This document shows, one piece after another, positions 21,464 through 33,929 of a DNA stretch of 64,000 nt. The position numbers and the translations under genes are program-made. The stretch's first letter is position 1, and every line of letters starts with the position of its first letter. Below the pieces are notes generated by a model that had not been told where the DNA came from, ran no database searches, and worked only from the letters and a program-made list of their open reading frames with translations. Origin of the DNA: Odontocerum albicorne (Eukaryota; Arthropoda; Insecta; Trichoptera; Odontoceridae); assembly GCA_949825065.1 (NCBI GenBank), contig OX463849.1, positions 41,599,234 to 41,663,233 of the forward strand, written 5' to 3'.

Positions 21464-22775
21464 GTACAAAGTACAACTTGGCGGACTTATTGCAATATGT
21501 CAGTATCTTCAAATCTTAAAAAATAATTGAAAATGCTAAAAAGATGAGACGATCGCTTCATTCACAATAAACAAGCGAGATTTGAGAAGCAGCAACATGA
21601 CGACACATCAAACAGCACAAGGACAAGTATAGCGTCGTCTTGGAAAAAAAATCCTTACAAACTACAACTTGGCGGACTTATTGCAATATGTCAGTCTCTT
21701 CAAATCTTAAAAAATAATTGAAAAAGGCTAAAAAGATGAGACGATCGCTTCATTCACAATAAACAAGCGAGATTTGAGAAGCAGCAACATGACGACACAT
21801 CAAACAGCACAAGGACAAGTATAGCGTCGTCTTGGAAAAAAAATCCTTACAAACTACAACTTGGCTGACTTATTGCAATATGCCAGTATCTTCAAATCTT
21901 CAAAATTAATTGAAAATGCTAAAAAGATGAGACGACCGCTTCAATCACAATAAACAAGCGAGATTTGAGAAGCAGCAACATGACGACACATCAAACAGCA
22001 CAAGGACAAGTATAGCGTCGTCTTGGAAAAAATCCTTACAAACTACAACTTGGCGGACTTATTGCAATATGTCAGTATCTTCAAATCTTCAAAAATAATT
22101 GAAAATGCTAAAAATATGAGACGATCGCTTCATTCACAATAAACAAGCGAGATTTGAGAAGCAGCAACATGACGACACATCAAACAGCACAAGGACAAGT
22201 ATAGCGTCGTCTTGGAAAAAAAATCCTTACAAACTACAACTTGGCTGACTTATTGCAATATGCCAGTATCTTCAAATCTTCAAAATTAATTGAAAATGCT
22301 AAAAAGATGAGACGACCGCTTCAATCACAATAAACAAGCGAGATTTGAGAAGCAGCAACATGACGACACATCAAACAGCACAAGGACAAGTATAGCGTCG
22401 TCTTGGAAAAAATCCTTACAAACTACAACTTGGCTGACTTATTGCAATATGCCAGTATCTTCAAATCTTCAAAAATAATTGAAAATGCTAAAAAGATGAG
22501 ACCATCGCTTCAATCACAATAAACAAGCGAGATTTGAGAAGCAGCAACATGACGACACATCAAACAGCACAAGGACAAGTATAGCGTCGTTTTGGAAAAA
22601 AATCCTTACAAACTACAACTTGGCTGACTTATTGCAATATGCCAGTATCTTCAAATCTTCAAACATATTTGAAAAAGGCTAAAAAGATGAGACGATCGGT
22701 TCAATCACAATAAACAAGCGAGACTGGAGAAGCAGCAACATGACGACACATCAAACAGCACAAGGACAAGTAAAT
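21464..22775 (+). repeat. Satellite, about 190-bp monomer x 7, with a captured SINE-1 tail
   Basis: Monomers start near 21471, 21663, 21853, 22043, 22233, 22423 and 22613. Each begins tacaacttggc(g/t)gacttatt and later contains agcagcaacatgacgacaca. The first 50 bases of every monomer match the reversed SINE-1 tail (compare 5325-5380). Monomers 3 and 5 share the same variants (cgaccgcttcaatc), suggesting copying in pairs. No coding potential is evident. Confidence 0.92.
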
Positions 22776-23660
22776 CCTTCATCATTAACGGATTATTACT
22801 AAAGAAACACATATTTTTCTTGATATATATTTTTGCACGTTGAAGTTTGGGGGGGTATGTTGATTCAATTTATCAAATAAACCATAAAAAATATCTGTTA
22901 AAGGGTGAACCTTTTTCTGCATAGTTAATCTATATAAGTTACATACAGTTTGACTAACTTTTTCATTGCTTAAGAGCCGTGCACTAAGGAGTAGTGACGT
23001 TTGGTTTCATATACTCCAATTCTGAGATAAATGACAAAAGACAATACAATGGCGTAATGTAGGAGAACTGACCGGTATTAAATTTAATTACAGAATTTTA
23101 GGATAGTTGTCAACGCCTTGATTCTCCAGTTCAGAAACAACGTGTTTTAGACGACCTTCGTGTTTTAGTTTATACAACGTTTACTATTCGATCCAGAGGT
23201 TTCAGATTCAATTCCCGATAGTACCCAAAAAATAAGTATATCTCAAGTTATTTCATAACCGGCTTTTAGAGTTGGACATGTGGTATTAAGCTCTCCGAGT
23301 TGTGTATACATACGAGTACATCGCAAAAATAATGTAATACAATATTTCACTTAAATTGAACTCGTATTATTCAAATACAAAATCTCTCGGAGTTATCGAA
23401 TCTTGAATATGAGTGTTGCAACGCTCCCCAAATGTCGGCATATTGAGCCAAAAACACGCAGTTCTTACCCTTAAAGCGTTATAACGCCAAAGGAAATGAG
23501 TAACACGTCGAAAAAAAAAACGACATTTATTTTGTCTCTTAAAAAAAGAAAATGAAGTTATATTTGTAGTTAAAAATAGATCTTGGATTCTCAGTTCAAA
23601 AGATCTTATTAATAAAATATATATGGTTTAAATCGTAAAAGCTCTCAATTGTTTTACTGA
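22776..23660. other. No gene seen
   Basis: AT-rich. A possible second tRNA-like SINE scrap (tttcagattcaattcccgat at about 23200-23219) precedes tagtacccaaaaaa, a string seen again near 63670. Confidence 0.35.
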
Positions 23661-23667
23661 CAACTTC

Positions 23668-23880
23668 CATGGGCTAGTTGGTAAGACGCCGCCTATCTAC
23701 CAACTTCTGGGCTGCATGTTCGATTCCTGTTGGAACCCAGATTCTTTTAAAAAGGATACCAATCTGGTTTTCACTTTGAGCATATTTAACATATTTCTGG
23801 TTGGTTGGAAGAGATCGTCACATGGCATTAAGTCCACTAAGTTGTACTGTATATAATGAAATTGTAATTTAATACGATAT
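23668..23880 (+). mobile_element. SINE-1, full-length forward copy
   Basis: Complete order: A-box-like gggctagttggtaagacg (23672), B-box-like gttcgattcctgttgg (23719), catttctggttggttggaag, ttgtactgtatataatgaaa at the end. The best forward reference for the family. Confidence 0.85.
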
Positions 23881-24575
23881 CCGACACTAAATTATAAATG
23901 ATAATATTGTTTCAATTTTTTTAATGTGTCTGGAAGAAAAATAGTAAATAAGGATTTTAGGAATTTCGAAAATTATACAATTTATTTAAAATTCAAAATA
24001 CGATAGACACATGGCTTTAGAAGACTTGGTAAGGAAAATCTGGCATTTCACAAATAGTTGTGTGTAACGGTGCCATCGCGCCATCTCGCCCGCCCGGGGC
24101 GCGCGCGGCCCATTAGCGGTGCCTCTTCTCCGCCCTCCGCCCTAGACACTAGGCACGGCCTTTTCCGTGAGACAATATTCACTCAAACCTACGACATCGT
24201 GTTTAATAAACTGATTTAATGCCATTTTGTACGACGCTCTATGAATATTTTTAATCAATATTTTTGTTTGTCGAAGACTGCAGAAAATATCGCTAGATAC
24301 CCAGGTTGCATTCATTTGTTTGTTAAAAGTTTAAACAATTTTATCACTTGATGAGATCATAATTTCTGTGATAAACAAAAAGATTTTTTTTAAATTCGTT
24401 TTAGGAAAATTCCTTTCAAATTAACGATTTTCAAATTATTTTTTTTCCCAGTTTGACTTTCTAACATCATTTTAATTATTCACTGTTTTGAATCACTAAG
24501 CTTTATTTTACCTCTGGTCTAAATTTCCAAACGAATAAGCTTTTGTTAACTTAGATTTTGTTTAATAATTCCTAT
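23881..24575. other. No gene; very GC-rich island at 24050-24165
   Basis: The island includes cgcccgcccggggcgcgcgc and ggcccattagcggtgcctct, inside DNA that is otherwise mostly A and T. No open frame of note. Confidence 0.4.
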
Positions 24576-24577
24576 AT

Positions 24578-25173
24578 TGTATCGGACGTGTGCCGTCACC
24601 CTTGTGTGTGTGTATGTGGTATAAGGGAAAAAGACATTTATGTGTAGATCTGTATATAAAACTAATGATTATTTGTATGTAAATCTGATATATGTTATTT
24701 TATTTTATATGTAAAATGTATGTTTGTTTGACTCCGATCGCATTCGCGACCGCACTGGAAATAAGTGACTTGCCAGGCGGGGCGATCGGAGTAGGTCGGG
24801 GCCCAGTCGGCGTAAGCAGGCCCCAAACCCCGAAAGTTGTATTTCGCGGGCAATGGGTGCTTGTGACGGCCGACTGACCATTAATATAGAGGGCCCCCTG
24901 ATTTTGGAAATATACTTCTCAGTAACAACCGACTATACTGCATTTTACTTGAGACCCGCTACCCTACTTCGACTGCCTGAGAGGAATCTCTCCCTGCTCT
25001 TCTTCTACTGGATCTTCGCTACGGAATTCGCTACCTCGATTCTCTGAGCGCTACGCGGCAACCAACGTGCCTATCTACAGTATTTGTACCTGTGCGGTAC
25101 ATATATTGAATTCGTTTTGAAAGTTAAACTGGTATATTTATTCTTATATCTTTGGGAATGGCTAGTTATAACA
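24578..25173 (+). other. GC-rich block, weak candidate LTR
   Basis: It starts tgtatcggacgtgtgccgtc, has a TATA-like gtatataaaact at about 24652 and a GC-rich core (ggcggggcgatcggagtagg), and could end at ttataaca (about 25173). The TG...CA ends suit an LTR, but the flanking 5-mers do not match and no partner copy is in the window. It could equally be a regulatory island. Confidence 0.25.
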
Positions 25174-26118
25174 TAAGAAGGGGTTAAATCTTTCCATTAT
25201 AAAAATATCAATTATACCTTAATTCCTATTAAAGTAATTTCCAATAATCACTGCAAACAATCGTTAGTGCTTAGAACCTTCGGTGTTTTTCTTCTTTCTG
25301 TGATTTCTTTCACGGTAACGAATCTTGTCTCCTTCAATCTCAATTTTAATTTCCAGACACATAAAAACTACTGTTGTATATTTACAAAATGTGTGCAGAC
25401 AGGCCCTCCTATTCATTCATATTTCCACTAGCCAAGAGCCGGTCACATTGATCCGTTGTAAATATCAATTTCGATAAATGAATATTGTTATTATTATTTG
25501 ATAAAATTGTATTATTGATGATGTATATTATTGTCCCGGGCCGTCCCGTCCACCATAACGCGGCCACTTTAATAGACGGTCATTTTGAAGTAGGTGTGAA
25601 AATGAATCGGACGGGCATTATGCCAGCGAGTAGTGTTGCAGACGGTTCTGATTTATAGTATTTATGGCTGACCCACACAATGGCTATTAAGTTTATTGCA
25701 TTATTCTCAAGTACCTTACTTCGTCTTATCGATTCTTCTAAACAGTGTCGGAACGAAACATTTTTGTGTTCTCAAATAGTTCAAAGAGTATGTTTGTCCA
25801 GAATATCAAAAGGCAAAATAGAATGCTGAACTCCTGAGAATAATTTTATCATACGGAAAAAGAAAACAATCATTTCACACTTATCAAAATCCCTTATGTT
25901 ATCATAACATATAATACGAGTATATATTTATCATCATTAATACCATCACGCCATATCCCAATCAGTTTAAGTAGAGATAATCTTATAATCTATTCATTTC
26001 ATTATTTGAAGGTTTTTTACTTTTCATTTTTTACAAAAATTATATAATCACGTAATATTTTTATAATCACGTAATATTTTTGTTATATCCTACCAAACTT
26101 TACATTATATTATTTATT
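25174..26118. other. No gene; GC island at about 25535-25650
   Basis: The island reads cccgggccgtcccgtccacc then cggacgggcattatgccagc. At 25940-25990 a scrap of a reversed family B end occurs (taccatcacgccatatccca). A 19-bp tandem duplicate (ataatcacgtaatattttt) lies near 26043-26080. Confidence 0.4.
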
Positions 26119-26121
26119 ACA

Positions 26122-26310
26122 CTTCATTTGTATAAAGTTCAATTTGCGAATTCACTTATATGTAACAATCTCTTCCAACCAACCAATTGATGTTCAAAAG
26201 ATATTAAGTGTAAACCAGCTTGGAACCTTTTCAAAAATACCACATACCAATGGGAACCCCCGGACTGGACAACAGGCGTCTTATCAACTAGGCCACAGAG
26301 GTCGTACTTT
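26122..26310 (-). mobile_element. SINE-1 copy
   Basis: Reversed: aatctcttccaaccaaccaa at 26168, head aactaggccacagaggtcgt at about 26287-26306. The B-box region is disrupted (gggaacccccggactgg). Confidence 0.7.
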
Positions 26311-26769
26311 TTATATCACTCGAATAAACTTCAAATATTTCCTGCCTTAAAATGAGCGTTCTGACAATTTAGAAACAAATTACTAATAACCTAATTAGGT
26401 GTACGCGTATTTATTGAAAATTATTGAATGATGGTTCCTCGAACAACAGTCTGGTTTATTAGTTGCTATGTCATTGAAAGTATATCCGAGGTTTGCTAAA
26501 CGCGTTATTTTATGGCATTGTTGAGTCCAAATCAGTCACATTATTATCATTTAAATTTTATTTTATTTGTAATTAAATAAAAAAATAGCGAAATGAACTC
26601 TCAGAAAATATTTTATGAATTGATAATATACTCGTATATGTATACAAATCAAAGCCTACACATATGCCTTAAATAACTTGTATTTTTATTGAAGTGTGGA
26701 GTCTGATTCGAAGAATTGATTACCTCTGTTTCATTTTTACTATTTTCGTTATTTCAACAAAATACTTAC

Positions 26770-27085
26770 ATACCATCATTCCATTTCTCTGTTTAAGCAG
26801 ATATCACAAAATTTTTCTATCGTGATACGCATATTTCGCCTCGACCCCTCATACAGCTTATATATTTTTTTCCGACTTATTTCATGACCTGTCTAAATAT
26901 TCTTTTGATACAAACATACTTTCTTTGTTCTTCCTTCAAGACGTCTTCTTCTCGCATTGGCACTGTTTATTTGTTTTGTCATTCATTTTTAATCATTCAT
27001 TCTACATCTCAATAATATATCCAGTTAGTACTGTTCTTGGACCCTACTTAATCCATCCGACTCAATTAAAATGCATATCTAATCA
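26770..27085 (-). pseudogene. LINE family B remnant
   Basis: Complement of taccatcattccatttctct, then tatcgtgatacgcatatttc, through gttcttccttcaagacgtct. Same order as the 19.2-kb copies, more diverged. The stretch 26311-26769 before it shows nothing recognisable. Confidence 0.5.
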
Positions 27086-27853
27086 CTTCATTCTGTATTA
27101 TGCCAGATGATGGCATTTCATGTATTCTAAAATAATCCTTTATAAATCAGTTTATCTAAAAGTGCTTCCGTACTGCGCCAAAATCTCATCCTTAAATTAA
27201 TTAATAATTTAGAAGTTGAGTTTAAAATTTAGTTTAGTTGGAGATTGAAAATTATGCGTAGTTGTTCGTAATGATTTCAATGGCTGGACAAGCACGATAC
27301 CTTTATAATTATACAATTTTCGATCATGCAGCTATTATGGAGCGGAGTTACCATGAAAAATGTGTGTTTCCAGTGTTATTATTTACATATATTCAATTTT
27401 TTTTAACATAAACACTGTTCACTTCATAAAGTGCGCCAACAATTGTTATGTTATCTCGATAAAATTCAAATTTGGCTTTTATTGGAATCAGTGAGTTTGA
27501 CAAGTACTGAAATTTAACATGAATTCAATAATTCACGGCTGTAAATTTTGTTCTTTTTTAATTACAAGTAGTTTGACCTCAATTTTTTTCCTAATAAGTA
27601 TATCTGGGAGCGGACGTATTGTTTTACCAAGTCCTTTTTAATAAATAACATATGATATGTATAACTTTTACAGCGCAGTTTCATTATAAAAGATTATCTC
27701 AAGAGAACTGTTTAAGATGATCTTTTTTAATGAAATTTTGATTTATAAAAGGTTATTCCATAAAGATCACTTAATAGATTCAAGTTGAATAAGGTCAAGC
27801 AAAGTGATGTATAAAAAAACAGGATAAAATTAATAAATAACAAGTCTTTTATT
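27086..27853. other. No gene; imperfect hairpin at about 27680-27740
   Basis: AT-rich. The words tttcattataaaagatta and gatcttttttaatgaaa form an imperfect inverted repeat with a 30-bp loop. Confidence 0.35.
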
Positions 27854-28097
27854 GACGAGACCATCCTTTCTCAACCTGTGGGTTGCAATCCCCAAGGGGG
27901 TTGTGAAAATAAACATGACTCAACATATATGTACAAAAAGAAAACAACACATTTTCTGAGGAAATTGAATACATTTATTCTAAAAAAATTATTCTGTTGT
28001 GATGTTTGTTTACTCCAACGATGACCTCTGTTATACTGACATAATGATATATATTATATTATGATGCTAGTGAAAGTGTGTAATAAGTAGCGTAAGT

Positions 28098-28342
28098 AAG
28101 TGCAACGGGGTTTTTTGTGTTATCAAAAATCGGAAAGAAGTATCGATTTATTTTTTCATGCTAAATATCCTCAGTGAGATACAGGCAAAAGCCTAGTTTA
28201 CTGGGGATACGACAAATGAAAGGCAACAAACCCAGATCCATTAAAATTATATGTCCAAATCAAATTACCTGTTGTTTTTTTCTCAAATTGTGTATATTTC
28301 TTGTCATGTGTAATAAAAAAAAAAAAAAAAAAAAAAAAAAAA
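28098..28342 (+). mobile_element. Retroposon family R with poly-A tail, inside the hAT relic
   Basis: Matches 8150-8375 reversed. It starts around gtgcaacggggttt and ends tcatgtgtaat followed by 28 A (28315-28342). The tail shows retroposition and fixes the family's sense strand. Confidence 0.65.
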
Positions 28343-28640
28343 TGTAATCATAATCAAACGTAGGAGTTAAATGTAACTTAATTAGTAACTGGTTCTACGG
28401 ATTGCCATTTTTTTTATTAAAAAATTTATTTATCAATGTGATTGTTGTTTATGTTTCATTTAAAAGTTTGTTATCGTATGTATGCTCAAGCGGCAAGCTC
28501 AAACTGTTTACCTATCCTGTTAGTGACGTAAAACAGTAGATATCAGTATTGACCTGATAAGGCTTATCGTATTTCTGCTAGTACAACATTTGCGCGATCA
28601 CGTTTATATACATCAATAAGATATTACGTTTTATTAAGCA

Positions 28641-28655
28641 GGGGGGGGGGGGGGG
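28641..28655 (+). repeat. Homopolymer, 15 G
   Basis: An uninterrupted G run in AT-rich DNA. Its length may be uncertain from sequencing. Confidence 0.9.
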
Positions 28656-28984
28656 CGAAGTCTTATTTTTTAATCTTTTGGGGGCTGCAACGCTAAAAAG
28701 TTTGAGAAATAATGGGCAAGACTATTGGCGTCGGCAATGCGGCCTCTGATATTTAGTCAAATATCAAAATTATTACTATCAAACAATAACGTGAACTGAT
28801 ACGTCAAATGGCGTTTGATGTAAACCCCGAGTCATTTTCAAACCCGCAACTTTTATTTAATGGCTAGGCACCCTAGGATTGATAATTCTACTTATTATTA
28901 GAGAGAAAATCTAGATATCAAACTTACATCGCAGGAAGCATCGCCTCCGTCATTTTTTCAAGTGAATTCAAACTAATCCATTTG

Positions 28985-29270
28985 GACGTTATTATACTTC
29001 TTCTTCTCTTCTCCCTGGCTCCATCCCAACTCACTGTCTGCGAAGACTGTTGGGGTCAGCTCTCCTCGTCCTCAGATTGTATGCTCTTCTGTCCCGGACT
29101 ACGCCCCCTAGGCCGTGCCTCTGCATCAGGTTATCTTTTTGCACCACCCATGAATTCTTTGGTCTTCCTCTGGTTGTTATTCGAGAAAGATCCATGGAGA
29201 TTGCCTGGTTTACAATGTGATCGGGTGCTCTGCGTCCAACATGACCATACGTTATTATACGAAAACCTCA
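28985..29270 (-). pseudogene. RTE-like LINE C-terminal fragment
   Basis: The minus strand parallels the 44.3-kb element: complement of ccatggagattgcctggttt (AISMDL region), caccacccatgaattctttg (K-NSW-V region) and gttggggtcagctctcctcg (RRADPNS end). Internal indels; no RT core. Confidence 0.65.
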
Positions 29271-30924
29271 ATTTCCCATGTTCTGATAAAATTTAAGGAA
29301 TATCGCGCCACTTTGTATGAGCTTTTGTAAAACAAAAAAATCAAACGAAATACACTTTTAACTGGCTCATAGAGGATTGAGTTTGCTTATTTATTTATTT
29401 TATTTTAACAATTTCATGGAGATACATCTAGTAAATGTATTGCTTTAAAGCATTTTTTCCAATCAACCAATTTTTGTTTAAAATGACTATTGGTATCCAT
29501 GGCCATGTCTTAAACTCAGTAAATTAATATAATATTTAAGTAAAAGTAACAAACATTAAAATAAAAGGTGAATCTCAGAGAAAATATGAATAAGGATTGG
29601 AATTGATAAGAATTAAGGACGAAGAATATTTTGTGGTTAATGTTTTTTTAGTTTTCTCTTCAAAATTGATTAATATGTAACACATCTGATAAAGCTACGA
29701 AGATCGTTCCAAAGTCGAGCCAAGTGAACAGCAAAAGATCACTTGAACCGTGCACGCATGAACCACTTATTGCATATTTTAAATAAACCTACAAAATATT
29801 TTTTTTGGGTTGATTCCTTTTTACACAAATACGCCAATTTAATCCATTCTTTTTTATTGTTTTGAAAAGTTTAGAGAATAGTGGTTCCTTACAAATTTCC
29901 AACTGGCATTAATTAAAGTATTTAAAAATTCATTTCGCGGAATAAATATCTACTTGTATCAATTAACACCTGAACCCTGCCATATGGTGATTACTTCAGT
30001 ATACATATTAGTTTCTTCTCCTCTTGTAATTATAATTATCGGCGTTGATTTTTCTTGCATAATGACGTGACGCGGCCCGCGTGAAACAACGCAACTCTCC
30101 GCATGACAGCCCCGCCCTGAATCTGCGGATTCAACGGCACACCACCGAGATTTACCGCCTTTTAATTACTACGCTTATTTGACATGTAACAAATATCTTT
30201 GTTACGTTATTTGCACCTACACATCAAATTGAAAAGATATTTCTTAATATATTTTAAAGAGGCTTTGCATGAACTACTCACGAGACTGTGGTTATGCATG
30301 GACGTATGAGAGTGTGAGTATAATATATCTAATAAAAGAACTTTTATACTTAAGTTTTTTTTATGTTAACCTATTTAAAAGCTCTTGCCATTGATAGAAA
30401 AAATAACACCATGAAAAAAAAATGTTTTGTAGGAATTAATTTTAATATGAGTGTTGAAACATAAATTCATTTGTTTAACACATTCTATGAAATTATGAAA
30501 ACGAAATAAAAAGACAATGCAAATTTTATTACACAATTACTAAACATTAACAACTTAAAGGTAAAAAAATTCCTAAATATTCTTTGATAATTTTTCTCCC
30601 CAACAATTTATTATTGATTAATATTTTGTGGTTATTGAATAAACATATATTAATATACAATATAATTTAAAATTTTTAAGAAGTCTTCAAAATTTGAAAT
30701 GTCAATTGGAAGAAGTGTGTTGAAATTTGAATATGGAATAATAAAATAAGGGGAAATAGCCGTAGGAAAATATGATAAAAACTTCGCTTCCTTCAAACCA
30801 CATTCGTATAAACATAAGATATCACAAAATGCAGATAACAAAAGTTCAGAACTCGTCTCCCATATCTTCTAACGGCCAGTTAGAAAACACACATTTTTCA
30901 GCTGTCATTCCCGATTAATTAAGT
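29271..30924. other. No gene; SINE-1 scrap about 29425-29475; GC island 30060-30175
   Basis: The island contains gacgtgacgcggcccgcgtg and gattcaacggcacaccaccg and is not repeated here. A weakly LINE-like GC-richer segment lies at 29695-29765. The rest is AT-rich. Confidence 0.4.
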
Positions 30925-30990
30925 TTTTTGCTGTATGGCAATAAACTCACCAGTTGTTATATGTTTAACCATATACACAAAAGAATAAAA
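30925..30990 (+). mobile_element. SINE-1 3' end
   Basis: Contains ctgtatggcaataaactcac then cagttgttatatg. Headless. Confidence 0.55.
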
Positions 30991-31924
30991 AAAATTAAAA
31001 GTTTTAAGCTGTGGTAAGGAAGCTTTTTTGTGTCAAGTTTTTATCTTTGAACTATTATATTAACAATCGAATAAATTACGTACAGTACATTATTTACTTT
31101 ACACGCTAGTGTTTAATATTATAATATATACTTTAGTTAATTTATAACATTTTAACTGGTTATTTTGCATTTAAATATTCTACCCTTTTAAGTCGTACTA
31201 TTTATTCATGTATAACTTTGTTACACGTAATAATAATATATAAACAGCACTATTTTTTTAATACAACACTTTGATAATAATATTTTTTTTGGTCTAAATA
31301 GATGTGAATCGTTTTGATTTCTATTTAATTTAAAACGATTTTATGTACAAACATTTTCTAAAACGTGACATTGAACATTTTGTATATCCAAATATTTCAA
31401 TGTATTTATGGTTCCATTAGACGAAAGAGACAGAAGCGGAAGAAAAAATATGAATATTTATTACGCAGCCACACTGCAGATGCAATTAGTTAAATGCTTT
31501 CATTTTCATGAACAAAGCAAATTAATCTTCCATGAATTTTGAATATTCACTAATGATTTCCTACTTGCGAATGCAAAACGAACTCCAGCGTTTCTCAATT
31601 CTTCGCCAAATTATTGCAAACGCCGGCAAATTATTTATAAGCTAAACAATATAAATAAGCTATACAATATACCGTAACCCAAACATAAAGAATCAAATTG
31701 TACGTACAAAGTTAATCACTATTCAAAAAATATTTTGTATAGGATTTGGTACTTTTAAAACGTCCCTTAAACTTGATGGGATACTATACATTGCCTTTTC
31801 TAAGTTAATATCAATAAATGTATGAAAACAGAATTACACATTTTTTTCTATTTATAAAACATTTCAATTTTCAGATTTATTGTTACTCTATTGGTAAAAA
31901 TATGATTAATATTCTCTCACGATG
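30991..31924. other. No gene seen
   Basis: AT-rich, no recognised repeat or motif. Confidence 0.4.
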
Positions 31925-32130
31925 GATTGACACTTGTATAAGTGTTGTTGGCTCTTCACGTGCGGTATAGTATTGGCAACTTATGCTATAATGAACAGTG
32001 AATTATGTGCCTACTTCAGTGGCTCTAAACCTAAAGGCTCTATTATTGGGGTTAAAGATTGTTGTCTGTCGGTCACACTCTTCAATATACCCAAATAACC
32101 AAGATATATTGAAGAATACCACCATACGAA
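31925..32130 (+). repeat. Low-copy dispersed repeat shared with about 63760-63930
   Basis: tattggcaacttatgctata with gaacagtgaattatgtgcc here parallels tattgccaatacgtatattg with gaactgtgagttacgtacc near 63790. Both are followed by an ATATTGAAG-type string. Family unknown. Confidence 0.35.
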
Positions 32131-32575
32131 TAAAAAAAAATATAAAACATGAACAGCAACAAAAGATCGATCAATTCCCATTGACTCACACAGTCGATAC
32201 AGTCCGTAGCTATTATTACAAATCTTATTAGGCAATTATTTTTCAACAGCGTGTTTTCCTATAAAATCTCCTCGAAACGTCCTTGCGTTTAATGATAGTG
32301 ATTTCGTAATAGTTGTTTTGTGCCCAGAGAAGAACAGATGAGCAGTGCACGTAATTGCCGATGATGATAAGAGTCCTCCCAAGCAGGTGGACTGGCATCG
32401 CAGGTGGTTCACCTTCGGACAAGTTGCTTTATCATATTGTCTGTATACCAAACTTGGTAGATGGATTGCAACTCTGGCGTATTTCTCGAATTCATTTATT
32501 TTATTGTTGTTTTATTTATAGCTTATGTCAGAAGTACAGTGGACAAATTGTTGTCATTAATTTTTTTAATTTATA
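32131..32575. other. No gene seen
   Basis: Mixed composition around 32330-32470 (gatgataagagtcctcccaa, ggcatcgcaggtggttcacc). No motif assigned. Confidence 0.3.
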
Positions 32576-32579
32576 GGAG

Positions 32580-33030
32580 TGTAACGTTGACTTATAAAAA
32601 TAACGAAAGGAACGGAATAAATGCCTTAGAAATGTGTGCAATGAGATGAATGTATGGGGTGACAACTTATGACAAAAAAAGAAATGAACTGATAAGGGTT
32701 GAATGTGAACTTAAGCTAATGTATTGAATAAGATAAATGAGAGCACTCTGGGAGGATTTGGACATATTGAACGAATGAATAAACAAAGACCTACAAAGCA
32801 AATAAATATACAGTTGAAATGTGAGTGAAAAGCGTAATAGAGGAAGACCAATAAAAGTAAGGTTGGATCAATTGATTGAAATTTTGAAAGAAGGAAACGT
32901 AGAAAGTCAGAAAAATCGTCGACGTTGTATGAAAAAGGCGAAGGATGTGCGTTGAAATAGAAAAGTCTAGCGCTCTGTCTTATTTACCTTCACCGACAAG
33001 GAAATAACATGTCGATACGTATGTAACATA
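32580..33030 (+). pseudogene. LINE family B remnant
   Basis: Reads LGGFGHIERMN at about 32740-32772. It continues with a degenerate RGRPIK segment (agaggaagaccaataaaagt), gaaacgtagaaagtcagaaa, and ends with agtctagcgctctgtcttat. Frameshifts throughout. Confidence 0.65.
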
Positions 33031-33411
33031 TGTCATTTTCAGATTTCATTTTGAACTGTGAGTCAGTCAGTAATTATATGTACTTATCTGATTCCAGTAC
33101 ATTGTTCCACATAGTATTCACCGCATCCGAATTGGTCATGCGGACATTTTGATGAGCTTTACCATCTTTGATCCCAATAATGCAGCCTTCGGAGTAGGCC
33201 CGATACTCATAGTTCGTCATCGTACGTATTGGAAATAATACTGCACGTGGAGAGGTTACAACACTCGCTTACGCGAAGTGCGATCATAAGAACTCTAAAA
33301 TCAGACGGGGGCGCTTTCTTATTATTTATATATTTTGGTACCATCGGCAATCTAGCCTGATACCTTCGGGTGGAATACTGTAGTCCTATTTTTTTATTCA
33401 ACACTATTGTA

Positions 33412-33462
33412 AAACAATCTGACGAGCTTATTGCCAGATGGCAATCTCTTTCAATCAACCAT
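33412..33462 (-). mobile_element. SINE-1 3' end
   Basis: Reversed tail: gagcttattgccagatggca and atctctttcaatcaacca. The head is missing. The preceding 33031-33411 has a moderately GC-rich segment (cgaagtgcgatcataagaac) with no assignment. Confidence 0.6.
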
Positions 33463-33921
33463 ACAAAAATGAATGAAGGATGTTACATGGTCGTAGTAAT
33501 TATTCAAATTATTGTTGATTTATACATAATTCATATACAATATATATAACAACAAAAAAGTGAAATATCTTCAATTGTTGTAAGATGGAATGGATGGGGA
33601 AGATTTAATATAGATAACAAATTAAACACAAAATATTACTGATTTGAAATTTTCTTTTTCAACTTAAAAACATCGCACAATCATTTTTTGCAACCTTAAA
33701 AATTCAAATATTGTGAATATTTTAGACTTCAAAATGAAATTCATTCCGAAGTTACTTATTCCAATATTTAATGAAAATTCATCATTCACTCAAGAAAAAT
33801 ATGTAGCCAATATAAAGTGTATTTTATATTTAAATTAAAAATCTATTAAATTCACTAATATTTGCGTATTTGTTCATTCATTTTTAACGCCCTCAACCTT
33901 ACATTAAATAGAAATTCAATA
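33463..33921. other. No gene seen
   Basis: AT-rich flank of the hAT element. Confidence 0.4.
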
Positions 33922-33929
33922 CAAATAAT

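Larger units (their letters stand above)
27862..28714. mobile_element. hAT-type DNA transposon relic with a nested retroposon
   Basis: Left end catcctttctcaacctgtgg followed by gttgcaatccccaagggg. Right end ggggctgcaacgctaaaaag then tttgagaaataatg. These match the familiar hAT ends in which TTCTCAACCTG and AAAGTTTGAGAA lie 11 nt in from the termini. Flanking 8-mers gacgagac (27854-27861) and ggcaagac (28715-28722) agree at 6 of 8 positions, both differences being G/A. No transposase is readable. Confidence 0.6.

Noticed and set aside
24578..25173. Confident LTR call
   Set aside because: TG...CA-like ends and a TATA-like word exist, but no matching target duplication and no second copy; kept only as a weak candidate.
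28982..29296. 104-residue plus-strand frame starting with a hydrophobic stretch
   Set aside because: Antisense shadow of the RTE-like LINE tail on the minus strand. Equivalent shadows occur opposite the 39.4-kb and 44.6-kb copies.
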